A stretch of 64,000 bases of DNA from Pseudomonas sp. GTDB lineage: Bacteria; Pseudomonadota; Gammaproteobacteria; Pseudomonadales; Pseudomonadaceae. A program made the translations under genes and the position numbers. The stretch is taken from positions 90,515 through 154,514 of the forward strand of contig JAUYKV010000048.1 of NCBI GenBank assembly GCA_030699825.1, read 5' to 3'. The notes under the pieces are model-generated. The model was not told the DNA's origin, ran no database searches, and saw nothing but the letters and a program-made list of their open reading frames with translations. Shown piece by piece: positions 20,914 to 30,363 of the stretch. The stretch's first letter is position 1. Every line of letters starts with the position of its first letter.

Positions 20914-21230
20914 AGGCTATCTCCTACTCAAGGCTCTCTAATTTTATTTGACGATCAGGCTCGTTCCCTGGGCGATGCCGGCGCATTATATCTGCACCCT
21001 TCTGACGGGCCAATACAAACGTTTGTTTGAATTTTCTGTAGTCCTGTTAGAATCCTACTACATCGCGAGCTGCCGGCCGATTCATTGTATTGACCCGGCC
21101 AGGTCGTGCGGTCAAGATACGGGCGGTTTTGCGTTCGCCGTCTGGGCTGAGGTCGGTTCCGGCCGATTTGCATCACCCGCCATGTTCGCTTCTGGCGACA
21201 TCCTATTCACCGGAGAGTAACGAGGAATCC
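20914..21230. promoter_or_regulatory. Divergent promoter region etfQO / etfBA
   Basis: This is non-coding DNA between divergently transcribed partners of one pathway. It contains the PsrA-type operator at 21015-21029. Low-GC stretches at 20938-20950 and 21012-21060 are the likely promoter zones. The in-frame extension of etfB to 21090 is not expected to be translated. Confidence 0.65.
21015..21029. promoter_or_regulatory. PsrA-type operator
   Basis: CAAAC-N4-GTTTG (21016-21029) fits the PsrA half-site pattern (C/G)AAAC-N2-4-GTTT(G/C) known for this fatty-acid-responsive TetR repressor. It overlaps a perfect 12-bp palindrome, ACAAACGTTTGT. Its location between etfQO and etfBA supports fatty-acid induction of both. 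The assignment is by motif recall. Confidence 0.6.
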
Positions 21231-21980
21231 ATGAAGGTTCTTGTAGCTGTCAAACGAGTGGTCGACTACAACGTCAAGGTTCGCGTCAAGGCGGACAACA
21301 GCGGCGTTGATCTTGCCAATGTCAAGATGTCGATGAATCCCTTCTGCGAAATCGCCGTGGAAGAAGCGGTACGCCTGAAAGAAAAAGGCGTGGCGAGCGA
21401 AATCGTCGTGGTGTCGATCGGTCCGACAGCTGCTCAAGAGCAGCTGCGTACAGCGCTGGCCCTGGGCGCCGATCGCGCCATTCTGGTCGAGTCGAATGAC
21501 GAGTTGAATTCCCTGGCGGTGGCCAAGCTGCTCAAAGCGGTGGTCGACAAGGAGCAGCCGCAACTGGTGATCCTCGGCAAGCAGGCGATCGACAGCGACA
21601 ACAACCAGACCGGGCAGATGCTCGCCGCCCTGAGCGGTTACGCTCAAGGCACCTTCGCCTCCAAGGTCGAAGTGGCGGGCGACAAGGTCAACGTAACGCG
21701 TGAAGTCGACGGTGGGCTGCAGACTGTTGCGCTCAACCTGCCCGCGATCGTCACCACTGACCTGCGTTTGAACGAGCCGCGCTACGCCTCTTTGCCGAAC
21801 ATCATGAAGGCCAAGAAGAAGCCATTGGAAGTGCTCACCCCAGAAGCTCTGGGCGTTGCCACCACTTCCACCGTCAAGACCCTGAAAGTCGAAGCGCCTG
21901 CTACCCGCAGCGCCGGGATCAAGGTCAAGTCGGTCGCGGAACTGGTCGAGAAACTGAAGAACGAAGCGAAGGTAATCTAA
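21231..21980 (+). CDS. etfB: Electron transfer flavoprotein beta subunit
   Basis: EtfB binds AMP and pairs with EtfA to accept electrons from acyl-CoA dehydrogenases. [16 protein letters not shown] is the usual N terminus, and [16 protein letters not shown] and [12 protein letters not shown] are family signatures. I start it at ATG 21231 after GAGAGTAACGAGG. Length is 249 aa. It is directly adjacent to etfA. Confidence 0.96.
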   Translation: MKVLVAVKRVVDYNVKVRVKADNSGVDLANVKMSMNPFCEIAVEEAVRLKEKGVASEIVVVSIGPTAAQEQLRTALALGADRAILVESNDELNSLAVAKLLKAVVDKEQPQLVILGKQAIDSDNNQTGQMLAALSGYAQGTFASKVEVAGDKVNVTREVDGGLQTVALNLPAIVTTDLRLNEPRYASLPNIMKAKKKPLEVLTPEALGVATTSTVKTLKVEAPATRSAGIKVKSVAELVEKLKNEAKVI

Positions 21981-22910
21981 ATGGCTATCTTAGTTGTTGC
22001 AGAACACACCAACGCGGCCCTGGCGCCTGCCACTCTGAATACCATTGCCGCTGCCGCGAAAATCGGTGGCGACATCCATGTGCTGGTAGCCGGTAGTGCT
22101 TGTGGCGCTGCTGCCGAAGCCGCCGCCAAAGCCGCCGGTGTGGCCAAGGTCCTGGTGGCCGACAACGCTGCATTCGCTTATCAGTTGCCGGAAAACGTCG
22201 CACCCCTGGTAGCCGAGCTTGCTGGTAGCTACAGCCACATCCTGGCTGCCGCCACCAGCAACGGCAAGAACATCCTGCCGCGCGTCGCTGCTGTGCTGGA
22301 CGTCGATCAGATCTCCGAGATCATCGCCGTGGAAAGCGCCGACACCTTCAAACGGCCGATCTATGCCGGTAACGCCATCGCCACCGTGCAGTCTTCGGCG
22401 GCGGTGAAGGTGATCACCGTGCGTGCCACCGGTTTCGATCCGGTGGCTGCAGAAGGCGGCAGCGCTGCCGTTGAGGCCGTGGCTACTGGCGGCGACGCCG
22501 GCATTTCGGTGTTCGTCGGCGAAGAACTGGCCAAGTCCGATCGTCCTGAGCTGACTGCAGCCAAGATCGTCGTGTCCGGCGGCCGTGGCATGCAGAACGG
22601 CGACAACTTCAAGCACCTCTATGCCCTGGCTGACAAGCTCGGCGCTGCAGTCGGTGCCTCGCGCGCCGCGGTCGACGCCGGTTTCGTGCCTAACGACATG
22701 CAGGTCGGTCAGACCGGCAAGATCGTCGCGCCGCAGCTGTACATCGCCGTCGGTATCAGCGGTGCGATCCAGCACCTGGCCGGCATGAAGGACTCCAAGG
22801 TGATCGTTGCGATCAACAAGGACGAAGAAGCGCCGATCTTCCAGGTGGCCGATTACGGCCTGGTGGCGGATCTGTTCGACGCAATCCCGGAGTTCGAGAA
22901 ACTGGTGTAA
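21981..22910 (+). CDS. etfA: Electron transfer flavoprotein alpha subunit
   Basis: EtfA holds the FAD of ETF. The C-terminal FAD domain shows [37 protein letters not shown] and [15 protein letters not shown]. Length is 309 aa. It begins immediately after the etfB stop and ends before a strong terminator, so etfBA is a two-gene operon. Confidence 0.96.
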   Translation: MAILVVAEHTNAALAPATLNTIAAAAKIGGDIHVLVAGSACGAAAEAAAKAAGVAKVLVADNAAFAYQLPENVAPLVAELAGSYSHILAAATSNGKNILPRVAAVLDVDQISEIIAVESADTFKRPIYAGNAIATVQSSAAVKVITVRATGFDPVAAEGGSAAVEAVATGGDAGISVFVGEELAKSDRPELTAAKIVVSGGRGMQNGDNFKHLYALADKLGAAVGASRAAVDAGFVPNDMQVGQTGKIVAPQLYIAVGISGAIQHLAGMKDSKVIVAINKDEEAPIFQVADYGLVADLFDAIPEFEKLV

Positions 22911-22929
22911 GCCGGCTTCCCTGGTCCAT

Positions 22930-22958
22930 AAAAAAACCCGCTTTCAAGCGGGTTTTTT
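22930..22958 (+). terminator. Intrinsic terminator after etfA
   Basis: AAAAAACCCGCTT-TC-AAGCGGGTTTTTT is a perfect hairpin with A and T tracts. It may also serve the convergent hydrolase gene. Confidence 0.93.
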
Positions 22959-22973
22959 GTGGGCGCGCGGTAA

Positions 22974-23892
22974 TCAATCCACGCTGTCGAGAAAGGCTTG
23001 ATAGTGTCTGGCCGTCTCTGCCGGGCGCTCGATCATCGGCAAGTGGCCGCAGTCTTTCATGATCACTGCCGTCGGTTCGCGCAAGAGCGGGCGCATGACT
23101 TCTACGCTGGAAACATGCAAGGCGCGGTCTTGCTCGCCCCAAAGAATCAGGGTAGGTGCCTGGATCTTCGCCAGCTCCGGTTCCAGGGGGATATAGCGGT
23201 TGATCAGGTGGTCGAATATCTGCTCGTTAAGCGCACTGTTGGCCACGCCTTTGTTGGCCATATGCTGCTTGACCTTGGTGGGCAGGTAAGGCACTTCGAC
23301 GAAGACGAAATTCAACAGGCGGTCGAAATCTTGCGGGGATTTGACCACCAAAGGGTTGGCTTCGCCGCGCTCCAGTATCTCGAGCAACTGGCTTTTCTGC
23401 GGCGTGGTAATGCCCGCATTAGCGAACAGCCCCACGGATAGCACCTGTTCGGGATAGCGCGCTGCATATAACGCGCTGATATGCCCGCCCATGGAGTTGC
23501 CGACGATGTGCAGTCGGTCGAGCCTGGGTAAAGGCAGCGACGCGCTCGACCTGGGTGCCGACGTCGTAGCTGGCGGCCGGCTTGCTGCTATCACCAAAGC
23601 CTGGCAGGTCGATGGCGATCACCCGGTAGCGTTCGGTAAAATGGCGGGCGAAGCGTAGCCAGTTGTCTTTGTCGGCACCGAAGCCGTGCAGCATCAGGAT
23701 GGTCGGTGCATCCGGCGGCCCGCCTTGGTAATAATGAATGCTAAGATCGCCAACGGTGAGCCGCTCGTGCGAGAGGCCAGCCAGCTGGCGTTCGACCAAT
23801 TGCATGCTGGCAAGCAAGGCGCCGGGTGAGTAGTAAAGCGTTGTTGCGCCAGCTACGAGTAGCAACAGCAAGCCGACTATAAGTTTTTTCAT
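22974..23892 (-). pseudogene. Alpha/beta-hydrolase (lipase-like) with internal frameshift
   Basis: Two overlapping minus-strand frames make one hydrolase. The first (start 23892) has a signal/anchor MKKLIVGLLLLLVAGATTLYY and the oxyanion motif LMLHGFGADKDNW. The second frame resumes at LDRLHIVGNSMGGHISALYA (nucleophile GNSMGG) and continues to the catalytic GHLPMIERP. The frame changes near 23519-23532 on the + coordinates. Compared with the usual linker, about 8 bases appear missing there. It is either a real loss-of-function or a sequence error. Confidence 0.8.
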
Positions 23893-24000
23893 AGCGCGTC
23901 CTTATCGCAAATCATGATTGAGCGGTGGTTAAGCTAGCATGGCTAACAGCCCTTCGGCATTTGCAAACCGCGGATGTCCATCAATAAATCGAGCCGAGAA

Positions 24001-24834
24001 ATGCCGATGCCCGAGCGTTGTCTATTGAAGTCGTTGATGTTGTTGGTTGGCTTGTGTTTGATGCCGTCGGTCGTTAGCGCCGCCGGTAAATGTGAGCGTT
24101 TGGTGGCGACGGGTAATCCCGAGTATCCACCTTACCTCTGGCGCGATCCGCAGAACCCACAACAGTTGATCGGCGCTAATGCTGACTTGCTCAAGCATTT
24201 GGCTAAAGAGTTGGATCTGGTGATCGATGTGATCTACACCGGGTCCAGGTCTCGCGCCCAGGACGAGGTGCGCACGGGGCGGGTCGATTTGCTCGCCGAT
24301 GCTTTTCTGACTTTGCCGAGCCTGGAAAATATGGATTTTGTACACCCGGCGTTTTTCTTCACCCCTAGTGTGGTCTGGGTGCGTAAAGGCGCGGAGTTTC
24401 CCTACGCCAGTTGGGCTGACCTGCATGATCGCACTGGTGGCACGCTGGAGAGCAACAGCTTCGGTCAGCAGTTCGACGCCTATGCCAAGGCCAACCTGAC
24501 CCTGGAGGGTGCGCCCAGCCTGGCTCAGGCATTTCAGAAGCTGTTGCTGGGCCGTAGCGATTACGTACTCTTCGAGCGTTTTCCGGGGCTGGCGCAGGCC
24601 GTGGCGCAGGGTGTCGAGGAGGAGTTGCTGGTACTGGATCCGCCTATTTCCAGCGATGGGTTGTACCTGGCCCTGTCACACAACTCGGCATGTAACGACC
24701 CCTGGCTGCGCGGACAACTGGCGAAAAAGATGACAGAATCGGTCGCTGCCGGCCTGCCGGAAACCTTGCTGCAACACAACCTGTTGCGCTGGAAAGAGCA
24801 GCAGGTGCAATCCGCAAGCGTCCCGAATCCGTAG
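24001..24834 (+). CDS. Periplasmic solute-binding protein, amino-acid ABC type (SBP_bac_3)
   Basis: The protein has a Sec signal peptide ending near MPSVVSA-AGKCE, then a PBPb fold: NPEYPPYLWRDP, IGANADLLKHLAKELDL, GRVDLLADAFLT. No permease or ATPase gene is adjacent, so it may be an orphan sensor or binding protein. The start could be 24001 or 24007; the first ATG at 23974 would lengthen the signal peptide unusually. Length is about 277 aa. The ligand is unknown. Confidence 0.82.
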   Translation: MPMPERCLLKSLMLLVGLCLMPSVVSAAGKCERLVATGNPEYPPYLWRDPQNPQQLIGANADLLKHLAKELDLVIDVIYTGSRSRAQDEVRTGRVDLLADAFLTLPSLENMDFVHPAFFFTPSVVWVRKGAEFPYASWADLHDRTGGTLESNSFGQQFDAYAKANLTLEGAPSLAQAFQKLLLGRSDYVLFERFPGLAQAVAQGVEEELLVLDPPISSDGLYLALSHNSACNDPWLRGQLAKKMTESVAAGLPETLLQHNLLRWKEQQVQSASVPNP

Positions 24835-24844
24835 GAAGTTTTTT

Positions 24845-25195
24845 GTGATCAATCGATTTTCATGTGCCGCAATGGTGCTGCTGGGTTTGACCGGTTGCGC
24901 CAGCGATCCGGCGCCGACCGAGCAATTGCGCCTCACCGAGCAAGCCTTGGCGCAGGCCAGGGCTGTTGGTGCCGATGAGCAAGTAGTTGAACTGGCAATG
25001 GCCGAAGCCAAGTTGCTGCAGGCTCAGTCTGCCATGCAACGTGACGCCTTCAAGGAGGCGCGGGTGCTTGCCGAGCAGGCCGAACTGGATGCCCGCCTGG
25101 CGCAAGCTCGGGTGTTGACGCAGAAAAGTCAGGATCAGCTGAGCGAGCTGAATAACCGGATCAATCGCCTGCGCAAGCAGTTGGGGGAGCTGTGA
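24845..25195 (+). CDS. DUF4398 lipoprotein
   Basis: A 116-aa lipoprotein beginning with GTG at 24845 has lipobox LTGCAS. A helical, Gln/Ala-rich coiled-coil follows (LRLTEQALAQARAVGADEQ, then heptads to the end), typical of DUF4398. Its stop overlaps the next gene's ATG (ATGA). It probably works with the OmpA-like lipoprotein downstream at the outer membrane. Confidence 0.85.
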   Translation: MINRFSCAAMVLLGLTGCASDPAPTEQLRLTEQALAQARAVGADEQVVELAMAEAKLLQAQSAMQRDAFKEARVLAEQAELDARLAQARVLTQKSQDQLSELNNRINRLRKQLGEL

Positions 25196-26010
25196 TGAAT
25201 GTTCAGCTCCAGTTGCTGGGCGGCGCTCTGTTGGCGTTGCTGCTGAGTGGTTGCGCGGGTTCGCAGCAGCAGAGCAGCAGTGAGGCACTCGAGGCGGCCC
25301 GCAGCAGTTTCCTGGCGGTCAAGGAAAACTCCGATGTGCTGCGCAGTGCACCTAAAGATGTGATCCGTGCGGGTGAGTCGCTGGCCCGTGCAGATCGCTT
25401 GTCGAGCTACTGGGGCAGTGCCGATGACGTTAGCCATTACGCCTACCTCAGTCAGCGTTACAGCGACATCGCCGGACAAAACAGTGCCTTGAACCTGAAT
25501 CAGGATCGGGCGGCCAAGCTCGAGTTGGAGCGCCAGCGCCTGCAGCTCGACCTGCGTGAGGCCAAGTTGCTCAGCGTGCAGGAGCAGAGCAACTGGCTGG
25601 AAGAGCAGATGGTCAGTCTGGCAACCAGCGAAACCGGCCGTGGTTTGGTGATGACCCTGGGCGATGTGCTGTTCGATGCAGGACGGGCCAATCTGAACGC
25701 TTCGGCCAATCGTACGGTGCTGAAACTGGTGCAGTTCCTGCGGCTGAACCCGCGCCGGGTGGTACGTATCGAGGGCTACAGCGACAGCCGTGGCGACAAG
25801 CTGGAAAACCTCGAACTGTCCCGCGCACGGGCGCAAACCGTCGCCGATGTCTTGATCGATCTGGGCATCGATAGCAAGCGTATCGAAGTACAGGGCCATG
25901 GCGAGAGCTTCCCGCTCGCGGAGAATGCTTCGGCCAGGGGCCGGGCGCAAAACCGCCGGGTCGAGATCGTGTTCTCCGACGAACAGGGGCGTCTGGGTTT
26001 GGCACGCTGA
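25192..26010 (+). CDS. OmpA-family lipoprotein with DUF4398 region
   Basis: The lipobox LLSGCAGS is followed by a DUF4398-like helical segment, a coiled coil (about 100-140) and a C-terminal OmpA peptidoglycan-binding domain: FDAGRANLNASA, VVRIEGYSDSRGD, NLELSRARAQTVADVL, GRAQNRRVEIVF. It would tether the outer membrane to peptidoglycan. It overlaps the preceding DUF4398 gene by 4 bases. Length is 272 aa. Confidence 0.9.
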   Translation: MMNVQLQLLGGALLALLLSGCAGSQQQSSSEALEAARSSFLAVKENSDVLRSAPKDVIRAGESLARADRLSSYWGSADDVSHYAYLSQRYSDIAGQNSALNLNQDRAAKLELERQRLQLDLREAKLLSVQEQSNWLEEQMVSLATSETGRGLVMTLGDVLFDAGRANLNASANRTVLKLVQFLRLNPRRVVRIEGYSDSRGDKLENLELSRARAQTVADVLIDLGIDSKRIEVQGHGESFPLAENASARGRAQNRRVEIVFSDEQGRLGLAR

Positions 26011-26364
26011 GCCAAGCATCATTCAAAGCCCTGGCGCGCCGGTAATTTTTACTGGTCATGTACCCGTTATGCGCTCATGGCACAACCTAGGGTGGGCTTC
26101 AGCCCACCAGGGGCCGGATTTAGCGGCGCTGGGCTAAAGCGGAGCGCCGCCCGGCTCACCCTCCAATGGCGCTCGATTTTTTCACAACCTCATACTCGCC
26201 CTACAGGGTGCGAACAACGCCAATAACAGTTGACTCCTTGGTAAATTGTTCCACTACAGTCGCTGGCGGATAGCTGCTGTGTCGTCCACAATTTATGGAA
26301 CTGTACCGGTGCACTTTCAGTTCGCTGGGTTACTGTAATGGTTCAATAAAGCGGGAAGGCGGCC
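26011..26364. other. Intergenic region before the MocR gene
   Basis: No gene is supported here. The first half holds a degenerate relative of the MITE family (26054-26163). The rest is the presumed promoter region of the MocR-type regulator. Confidence 0.6.
26054..26163. repeat. Degenerate relative of the 166-bp MITE
   Basis: GGTCATGTACCCGTTATGCG resembles the MITE left end, and CACAACCT followed by GGGCTT.AGCC and AAAGCGGAGCGCCGCCCGG resemble its core. The right inverted end is missing or unrecognisable, so this is probably an old, decayed copy. Confidence 0.55.
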
Positions 26365-27804
26365 ATGACCAGTCTGTTGCTCTATCAGCGTATCGCCCAG
26401 CAATTGGCGGAAGACATCCGCCGCGGCGTCTATCAGCCGGGAGAGCGGGTACCGTCGGTGCGCAAGATGAGCTCGCAGCTCAGCGTCAGTCATGCCACGG
26501 TGTTGCAGGCCTATGCCAACCTGGAGGACCAGGGCCTGATCCGCGCGCGTCCGCAATCCGGTTTCTACGTGCACCAGACCCCGGCCCTGACCGCGCCGAC
26601 CCCGGATATCGCCCGGGTCGAGCGTCCCAGCCTGGTGACGCGCAGCAGCATCATCAATCAGATCCTCACCGAGTCGCGCCGTGAAGGGGTATTCCCTCTT
26701 GGCGCGGCGGTGCCGCATGTCGACTACTTGCCGGTGCGCGCCTTGCATCAGCAATTGGCCAAGGTCACCCGCTTTCAGAGTCCGCGCGCCTTCAGCTATA
26801 TGTTCAGCCCCGGTTTCGAGCCGTTGCGTCGTCAGGTGGCGATCCGTATGCGCGATGCCGGTGTGGTGGTCGATCCGGCGGAGGTGGTGATCACCCACGG
26901 CTGTGTGGATGCCTTGCAGATGTCGCTGCGGGTGCTGACCAAGCCGGGGGATTTGATCGCCACCGAGTCGCCGACCTATTACGGCCTGCTGCAGTTGGCC
27001 GATCTGCTCGGCTTGAAAGTCATCGAGATTCCCAGCGATCCAACCACGGGGATCAGCCTGGAGGCGTTGCAGCTGGCGGCCAGCCAGTGGCCGATCAAGG
27101 CGCTGGTGCTGACCGCACGCTTGAGCAATCCGCTTGGCGGCAGCATCCCCGAACCGCGGCAGAAGCAGTTGCTGCGCCTGGCCGGAGATTTCGATATCCA
27201 GATCGTCGAGGACGACATCTACGGCGAACTGATGTTCGAGCAAGGCCCGATCAAGGCGCTGAAGTCGCATGATCGGGAAGGACGGGTGGTGTATTGCTCG
27301 AGCTTCTCCAAGACCCTGTCGCCCGGGGTGCGCATCGGCTGGATCATCGCCGGCAAATACCAGGAGGAAATCCAGCGTCTGCAGACCTTCAGCACCCACT
27401 CGGCCTGTAGCGTCACGCAGATGGCGGTGGCCGCCTATCTGGAGAACGGCGGCTACGACCGCCACCTGCGTTATATCCGCCAGGAGTACCGCAAGAACCT
27501 CAGCGCCTTCCAGCTGGCGATCCAGCAGTACTTCCCCGAAGGCACGCAGATGACCCGGCCCAACGGCGGCTTTATCCTCTGGGTCAGCCTGCCGGTGCGG
27601 GTCAACACCAAGGACTTGCACGTGCGCGCCCTGCAGCAGGGCATCAGCATCGCGCCGGGGCTGATCTTCAGCAACACCGAGCAGTTCAACCACTGCGTGC
27701 GCCTCAATTGCGGCATCCCCTGGAACCGCGAGGCCGAGCGGGCGCTGATGACCCTGGGCATGCTGGCCAGCCAGTTGTGTCAGGAGGCGACGGCGAGTAG
27801 CTGA
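26365..27804 (+). CDS. MocR-type regulator: GntR helix-turn-helix fused to aminotransferase-like domain
   Basis: Residues 1-75 form a GntR winged helix (IAQQLAEDIRRGVYQPGERVPSVRKMS). From about 110 on it is a fold-type I aminotransferase with EDDIYGEL and the PLP lysine in YCSSFSKTLSPGVRIGW. Such proteins regulate vitamin B6 or amino-acid genes and rarely act as enzymes. Length is 479 aa. The target is unknown, since no obvious divergent partner exists. Confidence 0.9.
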   Translation: MTSLLLYQRIAQQLAEDIRRGVYQPGERVPSVRKMSSQLSVSHATVLQAYANLEDQGLIRARPQSGFYVHQTPALTAPTPDIARVERPSLVTRSSIINQILTESRREGVFPLGAAVPHVDYLPVRALHQQLAKVTRFQSPRAFSYMFSPGFEPLRRQVAIRMRDAGVVVDPAEVVITHGCVDALQMSLRVLTKPGDLIATESPTYYGLLQLADLLGLKVIEIPSDPTTGISLEALQLAASQWPIKALVLTARLSNPLGGSIPEPRQKQLLRLAGDFDIQIVEDDIYGELMFEQGPIKALKSHDREGRVVYCSSFSKTLSPGVRIGWIIAGKYQEEIQRLQTFSTHSACSVTQMAVAAYLENGGYDRHLRYIRQEYRKNLSAFQLAIQQYFPEGTQMTRPNGGFILWVSLPVRVNTKDLHVRALQQGISIAPGLIFSNTEQFNHCVRLNCGIPWNREAERALMTLGMLASQLCQEATASS

Positions 27805-27884
27805 ATGACTTCGCGATTAACCCGAATCGGCCAGGCATTGCGTCTACCAGGACGAAGAGCTTTTTCGCCCCAAGGAGATGTGTC

Positions 27885-28341
27885 ATGTCGAGGATTCAGG
27901 CGTTACATCCACAACCCATGCTGCAGGGGTTTGCCGCTAGCCTGCTGGTGAGCCTGGTCGCCTGCAATGCCGCTCAACCGGAGCCGCCGCAGAGTCATGC
28001 TGCCGATCAGCCAGAGCCCGTTGCGGCCGTTGAGCAATCCACAGGCGCGACAAAAATCTGAGAAGAGAGCGTCGGCATCGATTCTGGCGGAAGATGCGGG
28101 CAAGCAAGCACCTCATGAGGCCAGCGACTTGCTATCGGCGCCGAGTGCCGAGTTACCCATGACTGCTGTGGAATCGGCACCACTGGCTGGCATGGCGGCG
28201 AAGCTGGATACGGAAAAAGCGCTGATGCAGCAGCTCGAACTGCGCCGCGCAGGCAAGGTCGAGGAGGCGCAGCGCCTGCAGTTGGATTACCCGCAGATGG
28301 ATATCGAGGTGCAGCTCGATCGCCTCGAGAAAGGCCGCTAG
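27885..28341 (+). pseudogene. Small lipoprotein gene with +1 frameshift at an A-run
   Basis: The first frame (27885-28061, 58 aa) begins MSRIQALHPQPML and has lipobox LVACN. It ends at TGA just after ACAAAAATC. The second frame continues smoothly (KSEKRASASILAEDAGKQAP ... MQQLELRRAGKVEEAQR) to 28341. Removing one A from the five-A run at 28052-28056 would join them into about 151 aa. It is either a disrupted gene, a phase-variable tract, or a sequencing artefact. The C-terminal helical region is unknown. Confidence 0.7.
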
Positions 28342-28499
28342 AAGCCTGTCGATATGAGAGCGGGTGGAATCGGCTAGCAGGCTGAGCGATTTTTCACAGC
28401 CGCTGAGTAAAACCTGTGTAAGTACCACATGGCGAGCTTGCTTGATGTCGGGGGAGGGGAGAGCATAGTGCTCCCTCTTTGCTGTGATTGTGCGTGTCG

Positions 28500-28985
28500 A
28501 TGATTGGTTTCCGGTTTGCGTTTTTACTTCTGACTCTGCTATCGCTGAGTGCGTGCGACAACGAAAAGACCACTACCACCGTGCCACACGAGCCTGCCGA
28601 GCCGGCGGTAGCCGTCATGCCAGCGCCAACGCCAACGGCAGATATAGTCCCCGCTCCAGTCTCCGAGCCGGTGATCAAGGCGGCAAGCGAACCCGCTCGA
28701 CCTGCCGCCGTTGTGAGCAAGCCGGTGGCTGAAGACGCTGTTGTTGCCCCTCCGCTCAAGGCGGACCTCGACTTGAGCCTGCCGCCGGATTTGTTTGAGG
28801 AATTGCAGTCGCTCGTTGCCCCAGATGAGCCGCCGTCACCGGCCTTGCTGCCGCCGCTATTCCGGGCAGAGCAGGCTGCAGAAAGCCCCTTTCAGCTCAA
28901 TGGCAAACTGATCACCAATGAGCAGGGGGATGACTACTGGGATTCGCTGGAAGGTGCCGAACTGCAGTTCGAATTCAGGCGATAG
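28500..28985 (+). CDS. Hypothetical lipoprotein, Pro/Ala-rich linker
   Basis: A 161-aa protein with a type II signal peptide (MIGFRFAFLLLTLLSLSAC, Cys19) is followed by a long Pro/Ala/Val-rich linker (about 25-95) and a short acidic C-terminal region. I start it at ATG 28500 so that the signal is of normal length. No domain was recognised. It is probably anchored in the outer membrane by inference. Confidence 0.72.
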   Translation: MIGFRFAFLLLTLLSLSACDNEKTTTTVPHEPAEPAVAVMPAPTPTADIVPAPVSEPVIKAASEPARPAAVVSKPVAEDAVVAPPLKADLDLSLPPDLFEELQSLVAPDEPPSPALLPPLFRAEQAAESPFQLNGKLITNEQGDDYWDSLEGAELQFEFRR

Positions 28986-29144
28986 TCAGAGTGAAGGTCC
29001 GGCTGTGCTGAGCACCTCAGCCCGCTCGAATGGTATCGCTCTGACTGAAGCCAGAACGCAGTAAGCGAATGGGCAGTTCCAGTCGCGTCGATGCGTTATC
29101 ACCTACGCACTTCGAACACCTTTCGGGGTTCCAGCTCGGGTCAC

Positions 29145-29179
29145 AAAAATGCCGCTCACTTGGCTGAGTGAGCGGCATT
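29145..29179 (-). terminator. Intrinsic terminator of the DUF3509 gene
   Basis: On the - strand, ATGCCGCTCACT-N6-AGTGAGCGGCAT is a perfect 12-bp stem followed by TTTTTG. It lies 33 bases beyond the DUF3509 stop. Confidence 0.88.
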
Positions 29180-29211
29180 GCGCTGTGCGAAGTAGGGCTG
29201 TGCAGGCTATT

Positions 29212-29499
29212 TCAGTCGACGTGATAACTGAGTACGCTATTTTGTTCTTTCAGCGCCTTGCGCATCTCTGCGGGAATATTGCCGGAGCGAACGGCAAGTT
29301 CCAGGCGAATTTCTTCGAGGCTTTGTGCGAAAGCTTGCGCATCGTCACGCTGGGCGGAGCTGAGGACTCGGCTGTAGGCGGTGACATCGGCGTCGTCGAG
29401 CAGGGACAGGACAATGCCGCCGTCTGGGCGGCGCGGGCTGAAAGTGACGCGTAAAGGAGCAAACAACTGTTCGACGAACTGGCGATTGATGCTATCCAT
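29212..29499 (-). CDS. DUF3509 family protein
   Basis: A 95-aa cytoplasmic protein of a family largely limited to pseudomonads. The pattern NRQFVEQLFAPLRVTFSPRRPDG followed by VLSLLDD and a C-terminal helix (EEIRLELAVRSGNIP) fits DUF3509. Function is unknown. It is followed by its own terminator and lies 58 bases downstream of another small gene on the same strand. Confidence 0.75.
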   Translation of the reverse strand: MDSINRQFVEQLFAPLRVTFSPRRPDGGIVLSLLDDADVTAYSRVLSSAQRDDAQAFAQSLEEIRLELAVRSGNIPAEMRKALKEQNSVLSYHVD

Positions 29500-29557
29500 G
29501 ACCGTTCTCCATCCAGGGGCTAATAACTTGTGACACCGATGCCCTGGTGAAGTTCGG

Positions 29558-29779
29558 TCAAGCCAGTAGCGACTGTCGTGCGCGCTCGATTACCTGCGGC
29601 AAGGACTCGCTGCTGTACTGCTCGGGGTACAGGCGCTGGGTATGCTGGGCAATACCGGCCTGATTGACGATAGTGAAGCTAAAGTTACCCTTGCGGCTGG
29701 CAAGAATGCGGCAATCGAATGGCGCAAAGGCGTTGGATAGGGTGCGAATGGCATCCTGAATTTGGTGTTGAGTATTCAT
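29558..29779 (-). CDS. Small hypothetical protein (73 aa)
   Basis: A short protein starting MNTQHQIQDAIRTLSNAFAP with alternating beta/helix composition. The order helix-strands-helix resembles the DUF3509 neighbour loosely, so it may be a distant paralogue. Codon usage is like the host's. Function is unknown. Confidence 0.6.
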   Translation of the reverse strand: MNTQHQIQDAIRTLSNAFAPFDCRILASRKGNFSFTIVNQAGIAQHTQRLYPEQYSSESLPQVIERARQSLLA

Positions 29780-30363
29780 TTTTTGGGTGTTTCCTAAAAC
29801 AGCGGGCGCGTCATTGCGCTAAATAAAGCTCCAGGCTTTCGACTTATTGGCCGAAGGCATGAGTCTAATCGGAGCGGGACTTCGCGCATAAGTTCAGTGT
29901 TGACCAGTGCTTATGCGGGTCGGTACTTCGGAGGCAGGCTGAGTCAGTGCTTACGCAAGACGGCCTGATCAGTCAGCAGGTTGGGTCTGGTAAGGAACTG
30001 TGCGGCACAGCCTGATGGGGCGTATGCGTTCTTTACCTGGATTCCATCGAGGGGGCCGGAAGGCCTGAATGACTTGCAGCGTGGTACTAACGGGCCGGAT
30101 GTTAACTGTTCGAACAAGTATTAGCCAGCTTAATCTGTACAGGGCGCGGATAATACCCAGGTGGAGTCAGCTGGCTTTGGTCCGGTATTGCGGCGATCCG
30201 CTGGCAGTCGCCAACGATCGCCAGCAAGCTAGCGCCTGCAATACATGGGCTGAGTCGATGCAATGATTATTGCCAGGCAGAGCCGAGCCGAGCATCGGAT
30301 GCAATTTAGCCCATGCTCCGTTACGATTAGCCCACTTTTGCTTTCCTCTCGCGACGGTTTTAG
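29780..30363. other. Long intergenic region before dnaX
   Basis: About 580 bases lack a convincing ORF or RNA gene. I looked for the 4.5S RNA core motif and did not find it. The dnaX promoter presumably lies in the last 100-200 bases. Confidence 0.6.

Noticed and set aside
19240..21030. Long + strand open frame of about 596 codons opposite etfQO
   Set aside because: It is the antisense of a well-supported 554-aa gene; GC-rich codon bias keeps the opposite frame open. The translation shows no family motif.
29780..30363. 4.5S (SRP) RNA gene upstream of dnaX
   Set aside because: I looked for the conserved core (GGTCAGG..CGGAAGGAAGCAGCC type) and did not find it in this stretch.
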